Origin: Cryptomeria japonica
Taxonomy: Eukaryota; Streptophyta; Pinopsida; Cupressales; Cupressaceae
Assembly: GCF_030272615.1 (NCBI RefSeq)
Contig: NC_081409.1
Location: forward strand, 472,064,573 to 472,128,572
Direction of reading: 5' to 3'
DNA: 64,000 nucleotides
Shown here: positions 1 through 11,283 of the stretch, piece by piece
Layout of the letters: each line of letters opens with the position of its first letter
Position numbering within the stretch: the stretch's first letter is position 1
Made by a program: the position numbers and the translations under genes
Notes under the pieces: generated by a model
Told to the model about the DNA's origin: nothing
The model's input: the letters and a program-made list of their open reading frames with translations, nothing else
The model's database searches: none

Positions 1-700
1 CCCCCACGAGGGGTGTTGCCTCTCAACCATGTTGGGGTCTCCACTCACAAACCCACCCTAGTTATTAGAATCTCTTGTCACATAAGGAACTTGATTACAA
101 TGAGTGTGTGACGAGGAATTGGGAACTAACTCTTCAGGGTGTTGATTTAGAAGTTATTGTTGCACAACTTGCCAACAGATATCTTTAAATGAGGCAACTT
201 GTAATGGCTAGTGGAAGTGGCATTGTAACTCATTATGGTTTGTGAAATTGAATCAAATGTTGACTTTAATGCTTTTAATAAAGAGTAATATGGAGAACAT
301 TAAATATCAGTGGTAATTATCATTGTCTATCGACATTTGGTAAATCATTGAATTATGAATGAGTGTTTTCATTTTTTCAAATTATGAAGTATTTAAATAC
401 TTTTTTTAATTGGAAATAAATAAATTATAACTATTTAAAAAATAAAAATAAAGCGTCTACCAATGAGTATCACTATTCTATATTATATAATTTTAAATTT
501 TTTAATACATATATATTTCTATATACATACATATATATATTCTTGTACTTGTGCTCGTACCCAAGGATTTTTTTGTTGTATCAATATTAGGTATTGATAC
601 TTGTATTGGCACCTGTACCAAAATTGCTAACTTAGGAAGAAGAAGAACTTCCACTCCAACTTGTAGGAGGTCCATTTGACAAAGGATGAAATATAGCCCA
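1..700. other. Unassigned AT-rich repeat-like sequence
   Basis: No credible reading frame or recognisable repeat end was seen. The stretch is AT-rich, with a TA-dinucleotide run near 505-540. It may be the decayed flank of the Copia scrap that follows. Confidence 0.3.
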
Positions 701-714
701 CTTGATTTTCCTTG

Positions 715-1000
715 TATTTTTGCTTTGACCACTAACGATGAGAGCCTAGAACTATGAAGAAGGCATTGAAGATGAAAGGTAGTTAATCCAAAACAATTGC
801 CATTGATAAGGAGATGGCATCATTGGAGAAGAACAATACATGGGGTTTGGTTGAATTGTTTAAGGGTAGAAAACCTATAGGTTGCAAATGGGTTTTCAGA
901 AAGAAATTTAGTTCTAAGGGCTAGATAGAGAAGTACAATGCAAGGTTGGAATTTGCACATTTGTTGAACATAGTTAAGCATTCCAATGACAATGGGAATG
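715..1000 (+). pseudogene. Copia reverse-transcriptase N-terminal fragment
   Basis: Translation gives a stretch with AIDKEMASLEKNNTWGLVEL followed by GRKPIGCKWVFRKK and an internal stop before IEKYNARLE. This is the conserved entry into the Ty1/Copia RT domain (E-M-x-SL-x-x-N-x-TW, then GCKWVFK and KARLV). No catalytic YVDD segment follows, and the frame dissolves after about 1000. It is an isolated scrap of a Copia pol gene without visible LTRs. Family assignment is confident; the lineage within Copia cannot be told. Confidence 0.7.
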
Positions 1001-1317
1001 ATCTCAAGGTGTGGGACCCTTGTGTTTGAGATTAAATCTCCAACAAAGGTTGGTTCCTTTTTTAAACCTAGATGCATGTCTTTATTTAACCAAACACAGA
1101 TTAAACCTACAAAGTAATCACATTTTATTGATTTGCTAGGGAAAAGGGAGAGAAGAATATAGATTGGAAAAGAGGTGATGCATCGAGATTTAATGAGTTT
1201 CCTCCTTGCTCACAATAGCACAAGAAACCAACAAAATTTTTGGAACTCACAAATCTCCATTTAGTAGCTCCTATAGATAAATATGGAGGTAAAGGATTTA
1301 ACAATCACTAGAAGGTG

Positions 1318-1683
1318 TTGGAATTGTTTGCCATTGCGCCAGAAGCTCAAACTATCAATGCTCGATACAAACGCCAATTTAACTCGACCCACGGGAGGCG
1401 GTTAAGCCATGTCACGAGTCCCCAAGGAGGTGCTGACCACCAAGTCAACAATCTACCCCTCAACATTGATTGAGCCTTCAACACCCACTGAAGGGAGACT
1501 TGAACTAGGGAGACTCGAACTTGTGACCCAAGGATTTGATACCAATTGTTGGAATTGTTTGCCGTTGTGCCAAAAGCTCGAACTATCAACGCCTGATACA
1601 AACGCCAGATTTAACCCAACCCACGGGAGGTGGTTACGCCATGTCACGAGTCCCCAAGGAGGTTCTGACCACCAAGTCAACGA
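1318..1683 (-). repeat. Two copies of a tRNA-related SINE-like repeat
   Basis: A unit of about 133 bp starting TTGGAATTGTTTGCC occurs at 1318-1450 and again at 1549-1683 (offset 231 bp, about 88 percent identical by eye). Read on the minus strand, the spacer carries GGCACAACGG (A-box-like) and AAGTTCGAGTCTCCC (B-box-like), the two internal RNA polymerase III promoter elements of tRNA-derived SINEs. No TSD or tail was identified, so this could instead be part of an LTR. Confidence 0.4.
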
Positions 1684-1799
1684 AAGGGAGGAGAGAATAC
1701 ATAGATAGTTCATGTAAACCGTTGTTACACAACATAATCTTTCTAAAAGCAACAAAACTCATTCAAACATGAAGATAAGCAAAATTTACACAAAATATT

Positions 1800-3830
1800 A
1801 GAATTGAGAAGAGATGAAACAAGCAATTTTATCGATTTAGAGGCAATGAGCTTGTTTATAGTAGTAGAGTTGTAGAGGATGCAAGTCTTTGAAGATAAAC
1901 TGAGAAGGAACCCCTAAAAAATGAGCACAACAAGCCTTTTATTCTAGAAGAGAGACTAAAATTGTCAAAAAATGTGGCAAGCTAGAGAAGCCTTAGATAT
2001 TTTGCTTCAACCAACAAACAATAGACATGTGTACAGTGTGATTTGATTGATTGAGATGCAAGGAACATTCTTTTACTAATGGCTTGTTAGTAGATCAAAT
2101 CCACCTAGGAAATATGTTGTAAAATATAGCTTGGGGATGGTGTTGTCAGAAAGGGATGTTCGTAGTATTGAATAAAGCATTTATATTTTGGCCTTTGACA
2201 ATTTTGGCAATGAGCATTGCAATAGCAATAATGGTGTTGCAGAGTGGTAGGCGGAACACAATAGCCTTTTGGAGTGGTCTTTTCACTTGTCAACAGTTGA
2301 CGTCGACAAATGATTTCGTTTTGAGAATTGGTGGAGCTCCAATGTGGTTGTAACAACCTTGTCAAGAGTTGATAGAGGTTTTGGAGGTTGTTGAAGCTTT
2401 TGACAATCTTAAATTTTCTTCTTTCTTTTTCTTTCTTGTTTCTTTTTGCTTCTTTTTTGCGTTATCTTTTGTTTTGTTTGTCATCCATCTTCCTTTGGTT
2501 CTCTTTTGTACATCGACACTTAGTGTTGGTGTTAAAACCAATTTTGAGAACATTGTTGGCCTTTGATGGGGTTGTGACAACCTTGTTGGATACCAACACA
2601 AGTTTCAAAACCACAAAAATAGCCTAAAACTTAACTTTTTAATTACATGTCCACTTTCTTCGTTTCATTTCTTCATGCTTGTTGGCCTTTGGGGTGCTTT
2701 CGACAACCTTGTTAGCTTTTGATGGAGGTTTTAAAACTTGTGAAACTTGCTGAAAATAGAGCACTTGCATCTTTTTGCTTTCTCCCTTTGGATTCGTGCA
2801 AATTTGAATTTAGAATGATTTTGGGCACCATTGAATTGGAATTTGGAGGTTGGAGGGCATTGGATAGCAACAATGGTAGAAATTTGATTATTTTGGTGCT
2901 TTTGGAAGAGTTTGAGGTGCAATTGGAACTTTGTGAGAGTTTCCATCTGATTTGCAGTTGGAAAAGTTACTTGGGATTGGCTCTGTGGAACTGAACTTGC
3001 CAATCACTAGCCTTTAGTATCCAGTCTAGATGGAAAGTTTTGTTGATGATGTCACCGTGATATAAGGATGAGACGACTTGCATAAAAATGCAAGTGAACC
3101 CAACTTGGATTTTAGAGGCCAAGTTGGGCTCATGGTTTTTACCCATGGTAGAAATACTTATTGGTTCCTTGGATTTGAACTTATCATTATATTGGATGCT
3201 TAAGATGAAGGTATAAAGCACTTGTTATGTTGCAAAAATTTCTCCAGACATAGTTGAAGGTTGTGATTGAAGGGTCGACTATTTTGACATTGTACCATAA
3301 TATGGATGTTCATAATATTGCTTGATTGCTCCTTTGATGCCAGGGTTTTTCCAAAAACGGTTTTTTATAGGAAATACCTTGTGTTGTGTGATTTGCTTTG
3401 TGTCACATGTTTCTAAATCTTTTTGAAATTGTTAGATTTGTATATATGTAAATATATAGTGTTGCACCTCTCTATGGGTTAAGTAAGAAGTTTAATAGTT
3501 TTATCTAGCTTCCTTTCACCCACAATCATCACCATGACATCCACAACCACATCCCCAACCTCCTCTTGGCTGCAATTTGTTACCTTTTGCCAAGATCTCA
3601 AAATTTTCCTTACTCCATTCTATTATATACATATCCCTTTGGATCTTTGGAAAATAGGCAATCCAAATAGTGAAGCACTCCACATCCACAACTTGCAACT
3701 CCTCGTAGATCATGTTTGGCCTTGTTGGAGCATTTCCATGCTATGAAGGCATTTGCTCTTGGAGTGACTTAGAATGAGAAAACAATCTCATTGTGCATGA
3801 CCCTTAAACATAAGACAATAGGAGGGGATG
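1800..3830. other. No gene recognised
   Basis: Short open frames only, none resembling a known domain. A short phrase of the type CAACCTTGTT followed by GGCTTTTGATGG recurs between 2345 and 2725, which suggests decayed low-complexity coding or repeat sequence. Confidence 0.3.
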
Positions 3831-4440
3831 TCTAGGGGATGAGCGAATGTTTGTTGTTGGAAAAAGATAGGCCTTGTTGAATTGCTCATGACATTAAGAG
3901 ATCCCTAATTCCATTTCTTAGCTTGCTTGCGTTATCAAATTCCCCACATTCAACGTGGTGGCCTTTCAAGTCTTCAAACTTTTGCTCTAGAGCAAAGATT
4001 TTTCAGCCAAGAGAGGAGGGAGAAGAACTTACCCCACTAGGCATAGGGGTTGATACCTCAACAACCCTTGATGGCATGTTTTGACATGCCCAATAGAAGT
4101 GTTGGCTCTTGTAGCATTCTACACCAATTTTAATTGATCTTGGTTTGGGAGGAATATTTCTTGTAAGAAGATAGTCATCAAAAAAGCCAAGTGTAATCCA
4201 TGCATATATAATTGTAATTCAAGCTTATTGGGCTGCATTCCCTTTTTGTTGAAGCTTTTGGATTGGAGAGTTTTTGTATATTTTGAAGCATTTGAAAATT
4301 CTTGGTTGTTGTTGATCTAATGCTTACTCCAACAATTGATAGGGTCTTAGAAATGCTCTTTTGCTAGAGCTTCCTCAAAGGCATGCTCATTGTTTACCTC
4401 ACCTTTGAGCTAATGGTTAAAGGGCTTTTGAAGAGTCAAC
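3830..4440 (-). pseudogene. Degraded gag-like coding relic
   Basis: The minus strand between about 4440 and 3830 reads as a hydrophilic Asn/Lys/Gln-rich protein with internal stops. It contains CYKSQHFYWAC, which looks like a zinc knuckle that has lost one cysteine and its glycine, followed by a Ser/Pro-rich linker and a short helical stretch (ALEQKFEDLKG). This layout resembles a retroelement gag C-terminus. No adjacent protease or RT was found, so the assignment rests on composition and one imperfect motif. Confidence 0.3.
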
Positions 4441-4473
4441 AATTTCATAGCTTTCAAAAACTGTGCTTATATT

Positions 4474-4987
4474 GTTATGTACCTAGGCATATGATATCAA
4501 GATATGAGTAGAGATGTTGACAAGTGGATCCCTTTTGTTAGTTAAATTGGGTCATAAGGATAACTCGTATAGTTAATTATATTGGGTCATAAGGATAACT
4601 CGTATAGTTAATCATATTGGGTAAGGATCCCTTTTGTTAGTTAAATTGGGTCATAAGGATAACTCGTATAGTTAATTATATTGGGTAATGGGTGGCCTTT
4701 GTTAGGAGGTTTATATATAGGAGATGAATATAATTGTAAGAGATATGCAAAGAGTATGTTATTGGGTTTGAATCTCACGTTGGAGATATAATGTGGAGTG
4801 CCTTCTTCGAAAAGGAGTTTTGTATTGTGTTGCCCTAATTTAAGGGTTTTTGCTATTTCTAAGAATATTATATACGAAGGCATCTTGGTCCACAAACATA
4901 TCTTGTTTTGGTTTGTGATCTCTCTTAATCTTAATAGAATTTTCATTATCTTGAGTAGTGTCGTAATTATATGTGGGAATCCTAACA
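4474..4987 (+). repeat. LTR-like block (Copia type)
   Basis: The block begins with TGTT and ends in TCCTAACA. It has a TATA-box-like TTTATATATAGGAG near 4710 and an AAGGGTTTTTGCT-type U5 stretch, as in plant Copia LTRs. The start could be 4474 or 4515 (both begin TGTT). No 5-bp TSD and no tRNA-iMet binding site follows, so it is probably a truncated or solo LTR. Confidence 0.45.
4526..4690. repeat. Nested tandem repeat, 99-bp and 35-bp periods
   Basis: A unit beginning GGATCCCTTTTGTTAG repeats after 99 bp (4526 and 4625). Inside it a 35-bp unit, TTGGGTCATAAGGATAACTC and following bases, occurs at 4549, 4584 and 4648. It lies upstream of the TATA-like box of the LTR-like block, the usual place for U3 repeats. 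Confidence 0.85.
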
Positions 4988-5989
4988 ATTGCTGATTAAA
5001 AAGGCTTTTGACATGGCACCAATCCTACTCTACACCACAATTTCCTAGAAGATGAATGCTCTTGACTATAATGTTTCCTAGAAGATGTGCTCATTATTGA
5101 ATTTTTCTCAACTTCATTAAAGGCTACTAGTTTCCAAAGGCTAAAGCTAAATGGTTTTCCCTCAAAGAGGCCTTAGTGCTGTAAAGTTCTTTTAGAGCAT
5201 TTTGAAGATATTGAGAGGGCTGCCAGATAATAGCTCCTATCATTGATTTGATGTTTCATCCAAGGACTAATGGGCAATGCTAGATACAAAAGGTAGATGA
5301 AAATAACTTAAAAGAGTGGGTCTTGTGATTTAAGCTTTATAACAATTGGGCAATGGCAGATATGAAAGGTAGATGAAATTCCATAAAAGAATGGCTCTTG
5401 TGCTTCAAGGTTTATAACAATAAAGTGCATGAATTTTTTTTTATGAGCATTGAATGTCTTGTCAGATGAGCCATTTGTTTAACATCCATTCCTCCTAAAA
5501 GATAGTCCCTAACCATCTTTTTCAAAAGAAAACTCTTGTAGAGAGAAAAGTTAAGACAAATTTGATGACCTATTGTACAAAATCAACAAGAATACTTGTA
5601 ATGGTTTAATCCATAGAAGCAAACGGCGACAAAAACTTGTTGATTGACATTTGCAACACTTTTTCGTGTTCAAATCACCTAAAAAATGCGTTTAAAACAT
5701 GTTTGAAACCCCTTAAGAATCTCTCACCAATCCATGACCCTTGAAACCTGCAATTTTTGAATAGATAGCATAGTTGTGGGATGCTTTTAGGGCACAACTG
5801 CAAAACATGAGATTGTTGGAACATGCAATGAAGGCATTACTAGTTCAATAAGTTTGCAAGGAGTTGTGAGGCACTGTATTTGAGTCTGAGGGAGGCAATT
5901 TATATTCTACTTTTTGAATGATAGGTTTTCAAATATCTGTCATGTAATTTTAAATTTGTGTATTGTTGGTTGCAGATGTCAAGGTTTGA
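4988..5989. other. No gene recognised
   Basis: No coding domain seen. A diverged direct repeat of about 80 bp is visible near 5270-5420 (phrases GGGCAATG, AGGTAGATGAAA, AAAGAGTGG and TCTTGTG recur). Confidence 0.3.
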
Positions 5990-6016
5990 GAAATCAAACA
6001 ATTTAAACATATTTGT

Positions 6017-6115
6017 CTAAGTTACTAGTCTTGGTACTGGTTCAACTTCGGGTTTGGGAGGTCAGTCAAAATTATTTTTGGGGTTGGATTTGTTTTGGGT
6101 TTGTTGATACAAAAA
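6017..6115 (+). repeat. Copy of a dispersed CTGGTTCRA repeat family
   Basis: The sequence around GGTACTGGTTCAACTTCGGG with a following GGGTTGG and TTTTGGGTTTG matches, by eye, minus-strand copies at 29970-30052 and 30149-30245 and a weaker copy at 26640-26860. It has no coding signal. It lies next to the AT-rich site where the LINE inserted. Confidence 0.5.
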
Positions 6116-6497
6116 CATAAAAAAATCATAATTACATACATATTTACAGCTCTAAATCAAGACTATTAGACGTACTATATATATTTCTAATATATAAATA
6201 ATATTTATAGGCCTTATACAATATTAATAAATAATAAAGTTAATATAATACAATATTAATAATATACAATATTTTTTTTATATTAAAATAGTTCGAAACA
6301 TATACATCATAACCACTGGTGCCCTACATTTTACATGTATTTTGCTATCTACAGTATCATTTTCACATGTATATCAAAAAGGCCGTAGCCCTGTGTCAGA
6401 TCACTTGGTATTACAATATGAACAGAATATAAAGGGGATTAATACAACAAAGTGCCTCCTGTGTCAGTATACATATATCAAAAAAGAACCACACTGC

Positions 6498-9400
6498 TCA
6501 CTGAGCTCTTGCACCTTTCTCCCCAGTCCTAGGAGAAAGCTCATCTGGATCTTCAATCTTGAGTCTCTGCATGTACTGTGCCAAAGCCTTATTCTCCTTC
6601 GGATGCAACATATCCATATGTTTCTTGAAGTACTGGACAAACTGGATATCTTCCTTGTAAATCTGAAGAGCACCTTCACAAACCAGAGTCATGAACCTGT
6701 CTTTAGAAATCTCCAAGACAACAAAAACCTGTGACATAATATAAAAATGAGTGAGTTTGCTGCTAAACTCAGTAAGCCTCCTCCTCTTGTTTTGAAAAGC
6801 TTCTCCATTTCTTTCTTTCCATAAAAATCACAAGACTTCACAAGAAAAGATAGACCAGAACCGATTCATCCTAAGGTCAAAAGATTCTACAAAACAAGCA
6901 AAGATTTCACTCCAGGAAGGGCCAGGCCAGTGGTTCCAGACAATAGAAGGGCCAAGGAAGATGGACCACACACCACAAGCAAAATCACAATAAAAAAACA
7001 GGTGTTCAAAGGACTCCTGGACATTACACACACCACACCTAATAGACTTAAGACCCTCAGCAGATAAAAAGGAACCAACAGCTAATTTTTTCAAAAGAAG
7101 CAGCCATCTAAAACAAGACTTCTTAGGATCAATGGGAGAATGCCAAAAGAAATAAAAAACAAATTGCCACCTGGACTTAGGCCAATCAAGACCCCAACAC
7201 TGATTAACTCTAGTAACATCGTTCAACATCATATAGATCTGTTTAGTAGAGATGTCCAAAAAGGAAGAACCATCCAACCATTTTAGTTGCTTCAAAAAGG
7301 AGTTAGTATCCAGAATCTTACTAGGGAAGAAACAACCTGTAGCCTTACCAATAAGAGAATATGTTTTCTTTTGTGAGGGAGGAATCCCATATTTAGAGTT
7401 AATCTCAGCCCAAGAGCCAAGTCGGTTGTCAACCAATACATTGCTAATAAGAGAAATACCCTTATCATTCCAGATCTTAGTAGAGCAGCTTTGAGTCAAA
7501 GCAAGAGGTTTGTTATTCAAGTTCACTCCCCACCAGATAGATCTATCCACAACAGCATATGATGGAGAGCTGCTTATGTTGAAATTAGCCTTTCAGATTA
7601 ATATAAGAACCTAGAAATCAGAATTAGCTTCTAATTAGATTGTTTGCTGATAAATAGAGATAAGAAAAATGAACACAAAGACACAAGTACCCTGGGAAAA
7701 CCTCCTTCTAGGAGGAAAAACCCAACAACAACAGATCCTCAGATCTGATTATGATATATTGAATTGTAAGTACAATATCAACCCAGCTAGGGCACAATTA
7801 TCAGCTGAAACCAAACTTATCTCTTAACCGCCGATTTGTGTGTGATTCAAGGGCTTCAGCTTGTTTGCTATTCTTTGCAGCAGACTGTAGTATTTCGCAT
7901 CATCAACAGAAGTGTTTCGCAACACCTTCCTTGCTGACCTATGGAGGAAGAATTTGCACTATAAGGAGCAGAGATATTTCGCACCTCTCAAATCCGCATG
8001 AAATGTGAATGTATCTTTAAACCTTGCAAGTGGCTGGAATATATATGAGGTTCATCTTTTTACTTATCTCTAAGTCGGCTCATTTAACCTTGGGCGCTAA
8101 AACCATTTTGCAAATAACAATGATGTGGATAGGTCCACACGTTTGGAGTGTAGGCTTAACTTCATACATTTCAATATAGGGTTGACCCTATAATGGAAGC
8201 ATGAGTTTCTTTTATGTTGGCGTGTAGGATATAAAGGGGCCAGCCCTATGCACATAGAGATAGGGCCCAGCCCTAGAAGGATTCGGATGATGTCTTTAAG
8301 GCAATCCGAATCCTATTTAGTTTTCTGACCTAGTTACAAAATCAACAGCTTATAGCATCCTTAGAAGGGAGTAACCTCCTTACCTGTGACCATGCCTTTC
8401 ATAATGAAGCAAATACATTAGAACCAAACACCTTCATGTTATACTCCCCCAATACAATATCACATAAAGGGATATTCCTCCACCTTTTGCCTTTTTTAAT
8501 AACCGACCTTTCAATATTGTTCCTGATCAACACCTTCCAAGGTTCATTACCATACAGAGCTTTGACAATCCATTTGGAAGCTAAGGCAGTGCCATGGGAC
8601 TTGATATCCTTGATAACCAATCCACCCATACTCCTTGGTCTGCAACACCAATTCTAGTTCACAGAGTGCCTCTTATTATGACCCATCCCATTAGACCATA
8701 AAAAGTCCCTCATAATCCTCTCAAGTTAATTGGTTTGGTAGTTAGCAAACACCCATGCAAAGGTACAATAAATATGATGGGAGGAGAGAACCTTTTGAAC
8801 AATCTGCACTCTTCCGGCCAAGGAGAGAAGGTGAGTCTGCCATTTTAGATGTTTCCTTTCAATGTTTGAGTATATCCAATGCCACATATCTTGAGTAGAA
8901 GGGTTAATAGCAAAGGGAATACCAAGATACCTTACAATAGAGTTCGGACCTGCCCATTGCCAACCTTTGCAGGGGATCCAACTTGGAGGAACCTCAGACC
9001 ACCCAAGCACTGTAGATTTGTGAGGAGCTACCTTTGCTCCAGAGGCCAGACAAAAAAACTGTAATCTATCCATAGCATTATCAAAGTTTTCCTCATTCAA
9101 GGCCAAAAATAAAGCAGTATCATCAACAAATTGGGCATTGATCAGATCATCAACATTAGGAAGAGTAAGTCCTCTGATAGAGGGCCCAAGTTCAGGAGCC
9201 CTCAGAATGTAGTAAAGAGCATCAACAACAATGACAAACAAGGCCGAAGCAATGGGGCATCCTTGCTTGATAGACCTCCTTAGAGGGATAGGTTCAGAGG
9301 GTTCACCATTAACCTCAACAACTGTGGAGGAGTCCTTAAAAAGAATATCTATCCACCTACAAAAGTAGGAAGGAAAGCCAAAAGCTTGCAACATTCCTCT

Positions 9401-11278
9401 AATGAAAGGCCACTCAATTCTGTCATATGGTTTCTCGAAGTCCAAAAGAACCATTGCAACATTCTGATGATCAGCTTTAGCCCAGTGCATTGCCTCCCAA
9501 CTAGTAACCAAGTTTTCCAGAATATATCTATCTTTAATGAATCTAGTTTGTGTGGCAGAGATGAAATTATCCAGTAACCCAACAATCCTCCTTGCTAGCA
9601 CTTTTGCAACAATTTTGTATGAAATATTCAGTAAGGTGATAGGTTTCCAGTTTTTAACCAGAGTCTTATCCCCACCTTTAGGTAGCAACTTGATGACACC
9701 TTTGTTAATGTTTTCTCCAAGGGAACCCTGATTAAAAACATCTTCATGCAATGGAAATAGTTCCAAGCTTATCCATTCCAGGTGCTTCTTTTAGAATTCA
9801 ATAGGTAACCCATCTATCCTTGGGGACTTACCATTGGCTAATGAACTGAAAGCACTTTTAATCTCCTCCAGAGAGAATTTATGACTCAGAGCCTTAGCCT
9901 CCTCACATGAGATTTTCTTAGGGATTAACAACAAGCACTTCTCGAGGGCCTCCTGATTCATATCACCATGTTCAGAAGAAAAGAGACCATTGTAAAAACT
10001 GAAGAAAACCTCCTTGATGGAGACCGGATCATTAGTGATTGAATTGTTGACTTGAATGTCTTCAATAAATTCCCTCTTATTCTTTGCTCTAATAAGATTG
10101 AAGAAGTAGCTGGTTCCCTTATCACCACCTTTAATCCAGCTCATTTTAGCTCTAACCTTCTGCCCTTTGATCTTGAAGTGTTGCAATTTCCTTAGGAGGT
10201 TCTTGACTGAGGATAATTCTCCCTCAAGTGTCAGGTCATTCCCCTTACTCTGAAGTTCCTTTTCAATCTCATTGAGCCTAGACTGAAGAAAAGATTCCTC
10301 TTTAGACCTCTCCATAGCATATTTCTTACTAATGATCCAAAACATTTTCCTCCAAGAAGCAGTAAGAGCCTCCCATTGTTCCCTAGGTGTGAGGTTAGGA
10401 GAACATAATTTGGTCAAGAGGGAGACCATCTTGATAGCCTCACCATTATCCTCATCATTAAGCAAGGAGACATTAAGTTTGAAACCATTTTCCCTTTTAT
10501 GCCGTATCACAGAGGAAGGATCAAGGTCCATGTTAACAGTGACAGAGATAGGAGAGTGATCCGAGAAACTAGCAGGAGAGACACATGTAGGGGCCTGCCC
10601 CCCCTGAGAGAGGAAAGAAAAGAAAGAAGCATTTGCATAGCATCTGTCTAGTCTACAATACATTCTCTGCTTACCACTTTGATTATTGCACCATGTGAAC
10701 CAGATACCAGAAAAGGAACCCTTTTTCTTCTCCATAGGATCTACCAAATTAAATCTCTTTTTGAATTTAGCCCAGAAAAAATGTTCATTATTACCCTTCC
10801 AACAATGTTTATTGCCACCACTTTTGTCCCCACCATGTTTTATCATGTTAAAATCACCCACAAAATTCCAATGGGCATTCGGCAGACCGATTGTTAACCA
10901 GTCCCAATGCCTAGCTCTATCTTTGTACTCATTGGCAGCATAAATGTTGCAAATACCAAAAACACATTCATTCTCTTTAAAGGTGACCCACAAGGCTCTT
11001 TGGCAGGGGGAGACACCATTAGCAATGATCTTATCTACCCACTTAGGGCCAACCAGAATGGCAGTACCACCTTTACCCCTATTAGATTGGAGTGGAACCC
11101 TATGGCCTGGGCCCACAAGAATTTCAGCATAGTATAAGCATGGAACCCTACCACTTTTGATCTCTTGGAGGCATATAATGTCTTTTTCCTTGATACTGTT
11201 ACACCATTTTCTAACCACATATTTTCTATTAGACATCTCCAGGCCCCTAACATTCCGGCTATGTATGTGCATCATCAT
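6498..11278 (-). pseudogene. LINE ORF2: endonuclease, reverse transcriptase, zf-RVT
   Basis: The order is: apurinic-type endonuclease (residues 1 to about 245, with LQE near 38, GDFN near 141 and SDHSPI near 238); linker; reverse transcriptase (SYKIVAKVLARRI, DFEKPYDRIEW, KQGCPIASALF and the catalytic AQFVDD near 9120); then a zf-RVT region with CRWLLLLKKL and CGVCNVQESFEHLFFYC. A C-terminal tail of about 80 residues ends at 6498. The frame is unbroken once the 771-bp LTR and 5-bp TSD are removed. It carries five nonsense codons (9791-9793, 8726-8728, 8654-8656, 8399-8401, 6828-6830), so it is inactive but fairly young. RT and EN catalytic residues look intact. Confidence 0.9.
7577..8347 (-). 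mobile_element. Solo LTR (Copia type) in LINE ORF2, TSD GCTTA
   Basis: 771 bp beginning TGTTGAAATT and ending AAATCAACA (inverted TGTTGA/TCAACA ends), flanked by the 5-bp direct repeat GCTTA at 7572-7576 and 8348-8352. Removing it restores the LINE ORF2 frame exactly. The AACCTCCTTCTAGGAGG phrase is typical of Copia LTRs read in reverse, so the LTR is probably minus-oriented. No internal region remains. Confidence 0.92.
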
Positions 11279-11283
11279 AAGAA

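Noticed and set aside
4641-4988. 115-codon minus-strand open frame
   Set aside because: It is the complement of an LTR-like block with tandem repeats; no domain.
6498-6737. Terminal exon of a host gene on the minus strand, with a CAG acceptor
   Set aside because: It lies inside the 19-bp TSD of the LINE, in frame with ORF2 and continuous with it except for one TGA, so it is read as the ORF2 C-terminal tail.
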